A stretch of DNA of 64,000 bases, from NCBI GenBank assembly GCA_963800065.1, contig CAWCZO010000008.1, forward strand, positions 744,001 to 808,000. The letters run 5' to 3'. Shown one piece after another: positions 1-7,783 of the stretch. A model generated the notes under the pieces. It had not been told where the DNA came from, did not search any database, and saw nothing but the letters and a program-made list of their open reading frames with translations. Every line of letters begins with the position of its first letter. The stretch's first letter is position 1. This DNA is from CAWJFJ01 sp963800065 (GTDB lineage: Bacteria > Actinomycetota > Acidimicrobiia > Acidimicrobiales > UBA8190). The position numbers were made by a program, and so were the translations under genes.

Positions 1-22
1 ACCGGCACCGCCGGTAGTTCCG

Positions 23-1015
23 TCAGGAGGCGGCGTCGTCGGGAGCACCGTCTGGGGGGAGGGGTAACTCGCCGCGCCGGCTCTGGTACCGGGGGTTCGC
101 TCCCAGACGACCGTGCATCCCGTCCCAGAGCCCGTGCAGATAGGCGCGGCGCTCGGCTCGGCTCCCCGCCAGTTGGAGTCGACGTACCGAGTACGCCAGA
201 TGCCAGGCCAGCCAGCGCCGCTTGCCGTGGCGGCGGGCGAAGGAGAAGAAATTACGGGCCACGTAGTAGGCGCGCCACGCTTCATCGGCATCCACCGGCC
301 GGTGTGGCGCCAGCGCGTCGGCCCGTCCCTGCGACGTCTGCTGGTCGGCCACGGCACGGGCGGCGCCGGCGTCGACCAGGACCGAGAAGCCGGCGCCCCG
401 CACCCGGCAGAAGAAGTCGAAGTCCTCGAGTCCGAAGAACCACGCCGGGTCGGGCAGGACACCGGCGTCGATCACGTGGCGCGAGACCAGTGTGGCACCC
501 CAGCAGGCGACGTCGACGGGAGCCAACGTATCGCCGGCGCCCGCCGGGACCGTGTTCAGCGTGTGGCCGCCGTGGGCCGTGAAGGTCCGTCCGTAGGCGA
601 CGACGGCGCCGACGGGTGAACCGTCGTCTCGTTGCGACGACGCCCGGGTCACGAGTCCGGCCACCCGAGGAACGGGGAAGTCGAAGAGGCCCACGTCGTC
701 CTCGCACAGGTAGGCCCACGAGATGGAGGGATCGGCGAAGACGGCGGCCAGGCCGTGGCGGAATGCTGCCGCCGGACCGGCGTTGGTGGCCATCCGGTGC
801 ATGCGGACGCGGCTCTCGAGTTCCTCGTCATCGAGACCGCCGTCGCCGTTCACGACCACGACGACGTGGTCGGGGTCGAATCCCTCCACCTCGAGCAGTG
901 ACCGGACCAGGTCTCCGGCCAAGCGGCGCCGGCGGTACGTCACGACCACGGCGGCGACACTCCCGGGCAGCCGGTCGGCGTCAGGCGCCGCGCCCTGCCC
1001 GCCGCGTCCTGTCAC
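23..1015 (-). CDS. GT2 family glycosyltransferase
   Basis: A 330-residue inverting GT-A glycosyltransferase, probably adding a sugar from a nucleotide donor to a growing surface glycan at the inner face of the membrane. Visible: the N-terminal nucleotide-binding strand VVVTYRRRR (about residues 24-32), an acidic metal-binding stretch CEDDVG near 105, and the late motif FFGLEDFDFFCR near 195, typical of rhamnosyl- and galactofuranosyl-transferase-like GT2 enzymes. The GTG start is 6 bases downstream of a TAAAGT -10 box, so the mRNA should be leaderless. It diverges from another GT2 gene 16 bp away. Donor and acceptor cannot be read from sequence. Confidence 0.85.
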   Translation of the reverse strand: MTGRGGQGAAPDADRLPGSVAAVVVTYRRRRLAGDLVRSLLEVEGFDPDHVVVVVNGDGGLDDEELESRVRMHRMATNAGPAAAFRHGLAAVFADPSISWAYLCEDDVGLFDFPVPRVAGLVTRASSQRDDGSPVGAVVAYGRTFTAHGGHTLNTVPAGAGDTLAPVDVACWGATLVSRHVIDAGVLPDPAWFFGLEDFDFFCRVRGAGFSVLVDAGAARAVADQQTSQGRADALAPHRPVDADEAWRAYYVARNFFSFARRHGKRRWLAWHLAYSVRRLQLAGSRAERRAYLHGLWDGMHGRLGANPRYQSRRGELPLPPDGAPDDAAS

Positions 1016-1020
1016 GCTGG

Positions 1021-1027
1021 TACTTTA
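1021..1027. promoter_or_regulatory. Bidirectional -10 element (TANNNTA) between two GT2 genes
   Basis: The heptamer TACTTTA gives TACTTT on the plus strand (1021-1026) and TAAAGT on the minus strand (1027-1022). Start codons lie at 1032 and 1015, about where transcription should begin in each direction, so both genes look leaderless and share one symmetric -10. No convincing -35 is seen on either side. Confidence 0.6.
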
Positions 1028-1031
1028 CCCG

Positions 1032-1868
1032 ATGATCAGTGTCGTTCTGCCGGTGCGCGACGGGCTGCCCTGGCTCGACGCGCAGCTCGACGCGCTGACC
1101 GCCCAGCACTGCGATGTCCCGTGGGAGATCGTGGTGGCGGACAACGGTTCGAGCGATGGCAGTGTGGCTCTGGCCCGGGCGTGGGCGGACCGGTCCGGTC
1201 GCATACGCGTCCTAGACGCATCGACGACTCCCGGTCCGGCGGCGGCGCGCAACGCCGGCGTTCGTGCCGCCCGGGGTGACCTGCTGGCCTTCTGCGATGC
1301 CGACGACGTCGTCCAGCCCGGATGGTTGCAGGCCTGTGTCGGGGCGCTGGCGGACTCCGACGTGGTGGCCGGCGCCTTCGACATGGCATCTCTGAACGGT
1401 ACGGGTGTCCATGAGCCCGCACCGGCGGCGACCACCCAGCTCGGCTTCCTCCCCGCCGGTCTGGCCGCCAATCTGGCCGTGCGTCGTCCCGCCTTCGAGG
1501 CGGTCGGTGGGTTCTGCGAGGAGCTGTTCGTGGGCGAGGACATCGACCTCTCCTGGCGCCTGCAACTGGAGGGCTACCGATTCTCGGTGGCCCGGGGTGC
1601 GGTGGTGGCCAAACGGGAGCCTCCCGGTCTCGGGCCTCTCTTCCGACGGGCTGTCGCCTACGGCCGGTGCGGACCGAGGCTCTACCGGCGGTACCGTCGA
1701 CGCGGGGCCCGGCGTGACCTCGTGGGGACGGTGAAGTCGTGGGCCTGGCTGGTGGTGTCCGTCCCGCGACTGGGTCGGGCCGACGTCCGTCGCCGTTGGG
1801 TGCGGGCGGCGGGGGTGCGACTCGGCCGGCTGGTCGGATCGGCGGGTGAGCGCGTCTTCTTCCCTTGA
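1032..1868 (+). CDS. GT2 family glycosyltransferase
   Basis: A 278-residue GT-A fold enzyme. It opens directly with the nucleotide-binding strand MISVVLPVRDG, then VVADNGSSDGS (about 35-45), the metal-binding FCDADD near 90, and a GEDIDLSWRLQLEGYR segment with the ED general-base pair near 170. The reading frame stays open further upstream, but the ATG at 1032 is chosen because the fold begins there and a TACTTT box sits 5 bases before it. A downstream gap of 51 bp with its own -10 separates it from the next GT. The sugar specificity is unknown. The Arg-rich C-terminus probably contacts the membrane. Confidence 0.85.
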   Translation: MISVVLPVRDGLPWLDAQLDALTAQHCDVPWEIVVADNGSSDGSVALARAWADRSGRIRVLDASTTPGPAAARNAGVRAARGDLLAFCDADDVVQPGWLQACVGALADSDVVAGAFDMASLNGTGVHEPAPAATTQLGFLPAGLAANLAVRRPAFEAVGGFCEELFVGEDIDLSWRLQLEGYRFSVARGAVVAKREPPGLGPLFRRAVAYGRCGPRLYRRYRRRGARRDLVGTVKSWAWLVVSVPRLGRADVRRRWVRAAGVRLGRLVGSAGERVFFP

Positions 1869-1907
1869 CCGGGAGCAGGTCATGGCCGGGCCCGGACGTC
1901 CGGCCAT

Positions 1908-1913
1908 TAGAAT
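1908..1913 (+). promoter_or_regulatory. -10 box for leaderless GT4 gene
   Basis: TAGAAT lies six bases before the GTG start at 1920, so the transcript should begin at or within a base or two of the start codon. No -35 is obvious. Confidence 0.5.
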
Positions 1914-1919
1914 GCGGGC

Positions 1920-3092
1920 GTGGAACAGCCCTCCGGAGGCGTCGACACGGCGCCTCCCGGGCGCCGTCCGCGGGTCCTGATCGTCATCAAGTGCCTGGGA
2001 TACGGGGGGGCCGAGCAGCTCGTCGTGGACGTGGTCGCTCACCGCGACCGTGCCGCATTCGAGTACGAGGTGGCGTACGTCCTGGCCGCCGAGAACGCCC
2101 TGGCGCCGTCGGTGGCCGACACCGGCGTGACCGTCCATGCACTGGGGGCGAGCCGTGACGCCGACCTGAGGTGGATGCCGGCGCTCAGACGGCTGCTGAT
2201 GGCCGGGGACTTCGACGTGGTGCATTTCCATCTGCCCTACGCCGCCGCCTTCGGGCGATTGGTGGCCCTGTCGCTCCCGCCACGCCGCCGGCCCGTGCTC
2301 GTGTTCACGGCCCACAGCAAGTGGAAGGCCACGGCTCCGATCGTGCGCCTCCTCAACCGCGTCGGCGTCAGATTCGACGACAGCGTGATCGCCGTATCGG
2401 ACTCGGTGAGCGCCTCGCTGCCGGCGTCGGTGCGCCGGCGAAAGACGGTGGTGGTCCACGGCATGGACCTGACACGGGCCGCTCACCTCCGAGCCGACCG
2501 CGAGACGGTGCGACGAGAGGTGCGGCGGGAGCTGAACGTTTCCGCCGACGAGGTTCTGGTCCTGGCCGTGGCCAACCTCCGACCGGAGAAGGGGTACGAC
2601 GTCCTGCTCGAGGCGGCCAGGCTGGTGGTGGCCGCCGCCGCCCCCGTGCGCTTCGCCGCCGTCGGGCGAGGACCGCAACGCGAGGAGGTGACGGCCCGAC
2701 GCGACTCCCTCGGGCTCGGCGACCGGTTCCTGTTGCTGGGCCAGCGGTCCGACGTCCTGCGTCTGTTGGCCGGGTCCGACATCTTCGTGCTGGCCTCGCA
2801 CTTCGAAGGTCTTCCCGTCGCCCTCATGGAGGCGACGAGTGTCGGCCTGCCCATCGTGACCACGGCCGTGGGTGAGATTCCCAACCTCTTGACCGACGGT
2901 GTCGACGCCCTCATCGTGGCGCCGGGACAGCCCCGTGCTCTGGCGGCGGCGTTGGAGCGCCTGGTGGCCGACGATCAGCTGCGCCGTCGGCTGGGGGCGG
3001 GCGCCCTGGCCCGTAGCGAGCTGTTCGACATCACCCGGGCCGTCTCGCGAATCGAGTCGGTCTACACGGAGCTCCTGGCCGGCGTCTCGTGA
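1920..3092 (+). CDS. GT4 family glycosyltransferase
   Basis: A 390-residue retaining GT-B glycosyltransferase. The N-terminal acceptor domain starts with VLIVIKCLGYGGAEQLV (glycine-rich loop near residue 28). The donor domain carries VANLRPEKGYDVLLEAA near 215 and the GT4 E-x7-E signature in FEGLPVALMEA near 300. The GTG start follows a TAGAAT -10 directly. It overlaps the next GT4 by 4 bp (GTGA), so the two are translationally coupled and probably add consecutive sugars. There are no membrane segments, so it is a cytoplasmic or peripheral enzyme using a nucleotide-sugar donor of unknown identity. Confidence 0.9.
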   Translation: MEQPSGGVDTAPPGRRPRVLIVIKCLGYGGAEQLVVDVVAHRDRAAFEYEVAYVLAAENALAPSVADTGVTVHALGASRDADLRWMPALRRLLMAGDFDVVHFHLPYAAAFGRLVALSLPPRRRPVLVFTAHSKWKATAPIVRLLNRVGVRFDDSVIAVSDSVSASLPASVRRRKTVVVHGMDLTRAAHLRADRETVRREVRRELNVSADEVLVLAVANLRPEKGYDVLLEAARLVVAAAAPVRFAAVGRGPQREEVTARRDSLGLGDRFLLLGQRSDVLRLLAGSDIFVLASHFEGLPVALMEATSVGLPIVTTAVGEIPNLLTDGVDALIVAPGQPRALAAALERLVADDQLRRRLGAGALARSELFDITRAVSRIESVYTELLAGVS

Positions 3093-4258
3093 GCGCGCTG
3101 GCCGGGCGCCGCGTGGTGCACGTGACGACCTCGGACATGAGTCTGGCCTTGCTCCTCGGGCCCCAATTGCAGGCCTTCGCCGCCGCCGGGATGGAGGTGG
3201 TGGGCGCCTCGGCGCCGGGACCGTACGTGGGCGAGCTGGCCGCCGCCGGTATCGCGCACGAACCCCTTCGCCATGCCACGCGCTCGCTCGACGTGGGACA
3301 GGACGTCCTGGCCCTGGGCGAGCTGGTCCGCCTCTTCCGGCGTATCCGTCCCGACATCGTCCACACCCACAACCCGAAGCCGGGGCTCTACGGTCGCCTG
3401 GCGGCGCGCCTGGCCGGGGTGCCTGTCGTGGTCAACACCGTGCACGGGCTCTACGCCACCGAGGATGACGGATGGGTGCGACGGTCGTTCGTCTACGGGC
3501 TCGAGCGGGTGGTCTCGGTGTGCTCGCAGGCCGAGCTGGTGCAGAACGTGGAGGACGTCGACACCCTGCGGCGTCTCCGGGTCCCCGAGCGAAAGCTCGT
3601 CCTCCTGGGCAACGGGGTCGACCTGCGACGCTTCGCACCACCCTCGGGCGCCGACGAGGTGGCGCGGGCCCGGGCCGCCCTGGGGGTCGGGCCGGAGCAG
3701 GTGGTCGTGGGTATCGTCGGGCGCCTCGTGTGGCAGAAGGGCATGCGGGAGCTCTTCGCCGCCGCCGCCCGGCTTCGTCACCGCCGGCCTGAGGTCGTGA
3801 TCGTGGTGGTGGGCCCGTCCGATCCCGAGAAGGCCGATGCGCTCGGTCCCGCCGACATCGCCGCCGCCGAGGCTGTGGGCAACGTCACCTTCCTCGGTGG
3901 TCGGGACGATGTCGAACACCTGTACCACGGCTTCGACATCTTCGTCCTCCCTTCGTACCGGGAGGGCTTTCCCCGGTCCGCCATGGAGGCCGCCGCCAGC
4001 GCCGTGACGGTGGTCGCCACTGACGTCCGGGGCTGTCGCCAGGCGGTGGACGCCGGGGTCACGGGGTTGCTCGTCCCCGTGCACGACGACGCCGCCCTGG
4101 CCGATGCCATCGAGGAGCTGGCCGCCGATCCGTCCCGGCGGGCCGCCATGGGTCGGGCCGGACGGGCCAAGGCCGAGTCCCAGTTCGACGATGGCGAGGT
4201 GGTGGACAGGACCCTGGCCGTCTACGAGCGCCTCTTGGCCCGCCACGGGGGCGCCTGA
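3089..4258 (+). CDS. GT4 family glycosyltransferase (WbpX/CapM-like)
   Basis: A 389-residue GT-B enzyme. Visible are the N-terminal VVHVTTSDMSLALLLGPQL loop, the DIVHTHNPKPGLYGRLAAR motif near 90 that is common in capsule GT4 enzymes, a donor-domain start VVGIVGRLVWQKG near 210, and the E-x7-E motif in REGFPRSAMEA near 290. The NPKPG motif is frequent in enzymes transferring N-acetylated amino sugars or rhamnose, which is only a hint. It starts inside the stop of the upstream GT4 (GTGA overlap) and ends 18 bp from a convergent membrane protein gene. Confidence 0.9.
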   Translation: MSALAGRRVVHVTTSDMSLALLLGPQLQAFAAAGMEVVGASAPGPYVGELAAAGIAHEPLRHATRSLDVGQDVLALGELVRLFRRIRPDIVHTHNPKPGLYGRLAARLAGVPVVVNTVHGLYATEDDGWVRRSFVYGLERVVSVCSQAELVQNVEDVDTLRRLRVPERKLVLLGNGVDLRRFAPPSGADEVARARAALGVGPEQVVVGIVGRLVWQKGMRELFAAAARLRHRRPEVVIVVVGPSDPEKADALGPADIAAAEAVGNVTFLGGRDDVEHLYHGFDIFVLPSYREGFPRSAMEAAASAVTVVATDVRGCRQAVDAGVTGLLVPVHDDAALADAIEELAADPSRRAAMGRAGRAKAESQFDDGEVVDRTLAVYERLLARHGGA

Positions 4259-4276
4259 GGACGCCGACGGGAGGCG

Positions 4277-5602
4277 CTACGGGGGCCCGGTGAAGCCGGC
4301 ACGGGCGGCCGCCAGGCGTCGTTCTCGGCGCTTGAGGCGCGGCCTGTCCCAGGGGAGCTTGGGTGGTTCTCCCTTCGGCGTCACCGGGATGGCCAGAAGG
4401 ACGAGGAGGTACGGGAGCATCAGTGTCCGCTCGCGGGTGATCAGCCCCAGGTTGCTGAGAGCAGCGAAGCTGTAGATAAAACCGAGGGTGTAGAGCGTGC
4501 ACATGATGACGTACGGGCGCTCCCGACCGACCCGGAAGATCAGACGGAGCCGGCGCAGGGAGGTGAGGACCAGGACCAGGATGACGGTGTTCTCTGCCGC
4601 GGCGAAGAGCTGTGTCACGCTTCCGGCCGTGATCGGCAGGGGGTCGAATAGGACGGTGTAGACGTCGCGTGGGTAGAGGAGCGGATCGGAGGAGTACGGC
4701 ACGTTGCTGCTCCCGAACCCCGCCCCCTCGCCACTGTTGTTGGTGTGGGCGGTCTTGAGGAGACCGGTGAGCGAAGTGGAGCTGCTGTGGAGAAACTTCT
4801 TCAGCAGTACCGCCGTCACGCCCATGATCACGACGATGAAGACCAGGGATCCCAGTCGCCGGGCCGCCCGCATCTGTCGGCGGGTGTCGCGGCCGCGGAA
4901 GAACATCGCCACGATGAAGGAGCCGAGCAGAAGGGCGTATTCATTGGGTCGGGTGACGACGCCCATGGCCGTGCCCAGGGCGACGAGCGGATAGCCCCGG
5001 CGCTGGCGGGCCAGGACACGGGCGAGGCCGAAGGAGGCGACGCCGAGGCCGAACATGACGACGGACTCCTTGGAGACGTCGGAGTCCCAGAACAGAAGCG
5101 ACGGCAGGAGGAAGAGCATCAACGCATAGCGGCGGTGTCCCCCTTCGGGGAATGTGAGACAGAAGGCCCGGTAGAAGAAGATCGTTCCCAGCCACGAGAA
5201 CCAGCCGAACACGAAGAACGAGGCCAGCTCGTTCACGCCGATGATGCTGTACACGACACCGGCGGCGATCGACACCGACCCGTCGCCGACCACTCCCCGG
5301 AGGCCGGCGCCTTTCGTGGTGAAGTGGAAGGAACGGAAGAACCCCGACAGGGTGGCGCCCTGATGGACGTAACCGTTGAAGTCGGAGACGCTGTGATAGA
5401 AGTGGTTGTCGACGAAGATCTGTAACCCCGAACCGAGGAAATGCAAGAGCAGGGCGACCATGACCAGCTTCACGAGACGGGGGTCCTGCTCGGTGCGACC
5501 CAGCCGCCGGGCGATGGGCCGGCTCACGGCGATCAGGATGAAGGCGACCAGCGCCACCACCAGAGGTGAGGACGGGAGCTTCTCGGCGTAGGTGAGGATC
5601 AC
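4277..5602 (-). CDS. Multi-pass membrane protein, probable polysaccharide polymerase or ligase
   Basis: About 441 residues with roughly ten hydrophobic segments (for example LVVALVAFILIAV near the N-terminus, ALMLFLLPSLLFW, LVALGTAMGVV and LMLPYLLVLLAIPV near the C-terminus) and a basic cytoplasmic tail. No single catalytic motif is recognisable. Topology and context suggest a Wzy/EpsG-like polymerase or a GT-C enzyme. I place the start at the GTG at 5602, which overlaps the stop of the upstream sulfotransferase gene by 4 bp (GTGA). An upstream GTG at 5632 would add 10 residues. Coupling to a sulfotransferase ties it to the modified glycan. The exact function is unproven. Confidence 0.6.
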   Translation of the reverse strand: MILTYAEKLPSSPLVVALVAFILIAVSRPIARRLGRTEQDPRLVKLVMVALLLHFLGSGLQIFVDNHFYHSVSDFNGYVHQGATLSGFFRSFHFTTKGAGLRGVVGDGSVSIAAGVVYSIIGVNELASFFVFGWFSWLGTIFFYRAFCLTFPEGGHRRYALMLFLLPSLLFWDSDVSKESVVMFGLGVASFGLARVLARQRRGYPLVALGTAMGVVTRPNEYALLLGSFIVAMFFRGRDTRRQMRAARRLGSLVFIVVIMGVTAVLLKKFLHSSSTSLTGLLKTAHTNNSGEGAGFGSSNVPYSSDPLLYPRDVYTVLFDPLPITAGSVTQLFAAAENTVILVLVLTSLRRLRLIFRVGRERPYVIMCTLYTLGFIYSFAALSNLGLITRERTLMLPYLLVLLAIPVTPKGEPPKLPWDRPRLKRRERRLAAARAGFTGPP

Positions 5603-6480
5603 GTGATCGGCCGCCGGGCGAAATTGGGCCACAGGGCCAGGTCGAGCTCGGGGAACTGGGCGGCCAGGGCCTCGACGTCGGGCGTGTAGGCGTCGACGAG
5701 ACGACGGCGGGCGTCATCGGCCAGGTGGACCTTGCCGTCCGTGGTGGCGCCCACGGGCCGGTGGAGATTGGGCGGGACGAAGTCGTCGGGCAGACCCAGG
5801 AACCGGTAGCTGCGGGCCAGCTGGCCGGCGGGGTCCTCGGTGCAGCGCTCGTACTGGAGGACCATGAGCCTGCCGTCGTCGATGTACTCGGACCACGGCG
5901 CCAGGGCCCGGTGGTAGAAGCCCCGGGCCACGGCGTCGGCGACGGTGGCGCCGGTGACCGACGCCTGGTGACGCCACTGGTGGGCCAGGCCCGATCGGAA
6001 CCTCTCCACCGGGTCGCGCACCATCAGCAGCAGGCGTGCCTGCGGGGCGGCCATCGCCAGCAGCGGGGGGACCCACGGGAAGTCGACGTAGTCCGGGGTC
6101 CACTCCCCGGCCAGGGTACCGGGGCGACGCGGGAACCAGCCGTGGTAGGCCTCGATCTCGGGCGGGCCGAAGGACTCGGTGCCGAAACGTGACAGGAAGT
6201 GACGCTCCTTGTGGATATGGGGGCGGGCGGACACGCCGGGGTGAGCGGCGATGAGCTCGTACCACCAGCTCGTCCCCGCTTTCTGCACCCCGATGCCCAC
6301 GAAGTCGGGTGGCCCTGCCTCGTCCCCGGGCCCGAGGGGCGGAGGCGTGAAGTCGAAGCCCGCCTCCCAGGGCGCGAACCGACCGAGTCCGTGGAGCAGG
6401 CGCAGTCGTGCCTGGGGAGGCAGGCGCCGCAGGCCAGCCGCTGCCACGGAGCGTAAGGTCATCGACGCAGGGTGACACAT
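5599..6480 (-). CDS. PAPS-dependent sulfotransferase
   Basis: A 293-residue cytosolic-type sulfotransferase that would move sulfate from PAPS to a hydroxyl or amino group on a carbohydrate. The 5'-phosphosulfate-binding loop is VQKAGTSWWYELIAAHPGV (QKAGTSW at 66-72). The 3'-phosphate-binding element is LLLMVRDPVERFRSGLAHQW near 165. A histidine-rich PHIHKERHFLSRFG segment follows the first loop, as in heparan-sulfate-type enzymes. The ATG at 6480 is preceded by TACCGT 17 bases upstream; an internal ATG at 6462 is an alternative. It is coupled to the polymerase-like gene downstream. Its presence inside a glycan export locus suggests sulfated polysaccharide. Confidence 0.85.
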   Translation of the reverse strand: MCHPASMTLRSVAAAGLRRLPPQARLRLLHGLGRFAPWEAGFDFTPPPLGPGDEAGPPDFVGIGVQKAGTSWWYELIAAHPGVSARPHIHKERHFLSRFGTESFGPPEIEAYHGWFPRRPGTLAGEWTPDYVDFPWVPPLLAMAAPQARLLLMVRDPVERFRSGLAHQWRHQASVTGATVADAVARGFYHRALAPWSEYIDDGRLMVLQYERCTEDPAGQLARSYRFLGLPDDFVPPNLHRPVGATTDGKVHLADDARRRLVDAYTPDVEALAAQFPELDLALWPNFARRPIT

Positions 6481-6497
6481 GTGGTTCTCGTCTACAA

Positions 6498-6503
6498 ACG
6501 GTA
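6498..6503 (-). promoter_or_regulatory. -10 box upstream of sulfotransferase
   Basis: TACCGT on the minus strand, 17 bases before the ATG at 6480, would leave an untranslated leader of only about ten bases. Confidence 0.35.
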
Positions 6504-6639
6504 GCCTGGGGCTTCGCCGGCCGTGGCGATTTCGCCAGGGAAAATGACGCCCAGTCGACCAGTGGCGGCCCCCCGGGGTGCTCCCATGTGGCCAGCAGCG
6601 ACGCCTGGGGGGACCGGGGCCGAGAGGGGGCCAACGACG

Positions 6640-7758
6640 GTGGAGGAGAGACGGGGCGCCGAGCCGCTCGTTCTGCACGTGATCCCCACGCGGGCGGCCC
6701 GGGGGGCCCAGCGCGAGGCCCGGGCCCTGGCCGACCGGCTCGACACCCCCGGCGTCCGGCGCCACCGCCTCCTGGCCCTGGTCGGACCACCCGGGGTGGA
6801 GCGGACCGACGACGCCGACGTGGAGGTCGACTACACGATTGGTGGCGGTTCCCGGTCCACCGTCGGATTCGATCCCCGGCTCGTCATCCGGCTCCGGCGG
6901 GCCCTGGACCGCCTGGCTCCCGTGCTCGTCGTCGCCCACGGAGGTGAGCCGCTCAAGTACCTCGTCCCCTCCCTCTTCCGCCGTCGGCGCCCCCTGGCGT
7001 ACTACGCCATCGGGACTCTGGGCTCCCCGGGGCGGAAGCCTGTGCGCCGTCTGATGTGGCGCTTCCTGGCCCGCCGGCCCGATCTGGTGGCCGCCGAGGG
7101 GGCGGAGGTGCTCGACGAATGCCTGACCTTCCTGGGTGTGTCGGCCGGACGCCTTGTTCTCGTGCCCAACGGACGCGATCCCGAGGAGTTCCGACCGGCC
7201 CCCGATGCCGGCCCCCGCTCCGTGCCCGTGATCGCCTTCGTGGGCGCCCTGACCGAGCAGAAGAGACCCGACCGGTTCGTCGATATGGTCGCCACTCTCC
7301 GTGCCCGGGGGCTCGAGTTCCAGGCTCTGATGGCCGGGGACGGCCCGCTGGGCCCCGAGATCTCCGCCGGCGCCCGGGCCGCCGGGGTGGAGCTCCTCGG
7401 GGCCCGCGGGGATGTCGCCGATGTCCTGAAGGGGACCGACATCTTCGTCTTCCCCAGCCTGCCCAGGGGCGAGGGGATGCCCGGGGTGCTGATCGAAGCC
7501 GGGTTGAGCGCTGTCCCGGTCGTGGCCACGGCCGTTCCCGGGGTCGATGCCATCGTCGTCGACGGCGAGACCGGTCTCGTGGTCGGCGTCGACGATTTCG
7601 ACGCCCTGGTGGGGGCCGTGGCCTCGCTTCTGGACGATCCGGTGCGCCGTCGGGCCATGGGACAGGCGGCACGGCGATGGTGCTCGGAACGGTTCAGCCT
7701 CGACGTCGTGGCGGCGGATTGGCGCGACGCCCTGGTGCCCCTCCTGACGGCGCGGTGA
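6640..7758 (+). CDS. GT4 family glycosyltransferase
   Basis: About 372 residues, GT-B fold. N-terminal VLHVIPTRAARGAQREARALADRL shows the glycine/alanine loop of GT4 acceptor domains. The donor domain begins near VIAFVGALTEQKRPDRFVDM (about 195), and the E-x7-E motif is in GEGMPGVLIEAG near 280. The frame is open back to 6523, but the GTG at 6640 is preferred because a GAGAGGGGG ribosome site precedes it at good spacing and the fold begins soon after. The next gene, the asparagine-synthase-like amidotransferase, starts 25 bp downstream on the same strand, so the two are probably co-transcribed. Confidence 0.85.
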   Translation: MEERRGAEPLVLHVIPTRAARGAQREARALADRLDTPGVRRHRLLALVGPPGVERTDDADVEVDYTIGGGSRSTVGFDPRLVIRLRRALDRLAPVLVVAHGGEPLKYLVPSLFRRRRPLAYYAIGTLGSPGRKPVRRLMWRFLARRPDLVAAEGAEVLDECLTFLGVSAGRLVLVPNGRDPEEFRPAPDAGPRSVPVIAFVGALTEQKRPDRFVDMVATLRARGLEFQALMAGDGPLGPEISAGARAAGVELLGARGDVADVLKGTDIFVFPSLPRGEGMPGVLIEAGLSAVPVVATAVPGVDAIVVDGETGLVVGVDDFDALVGAVASLLDDPVRRRAMGQAARRWCSERFSLDVVAADWRDALVPLLTAR

Positions 7759-7783
7759 CACCGGTGGGACCTGTCGGGGACGC

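Noticed and set aside
1212..2801. A 529-residue minus-strand frame across two glycosyltransferase genes
   Set aside because: Shadow frame; both plus-strand genes carry full GT motifs and sensible starts.
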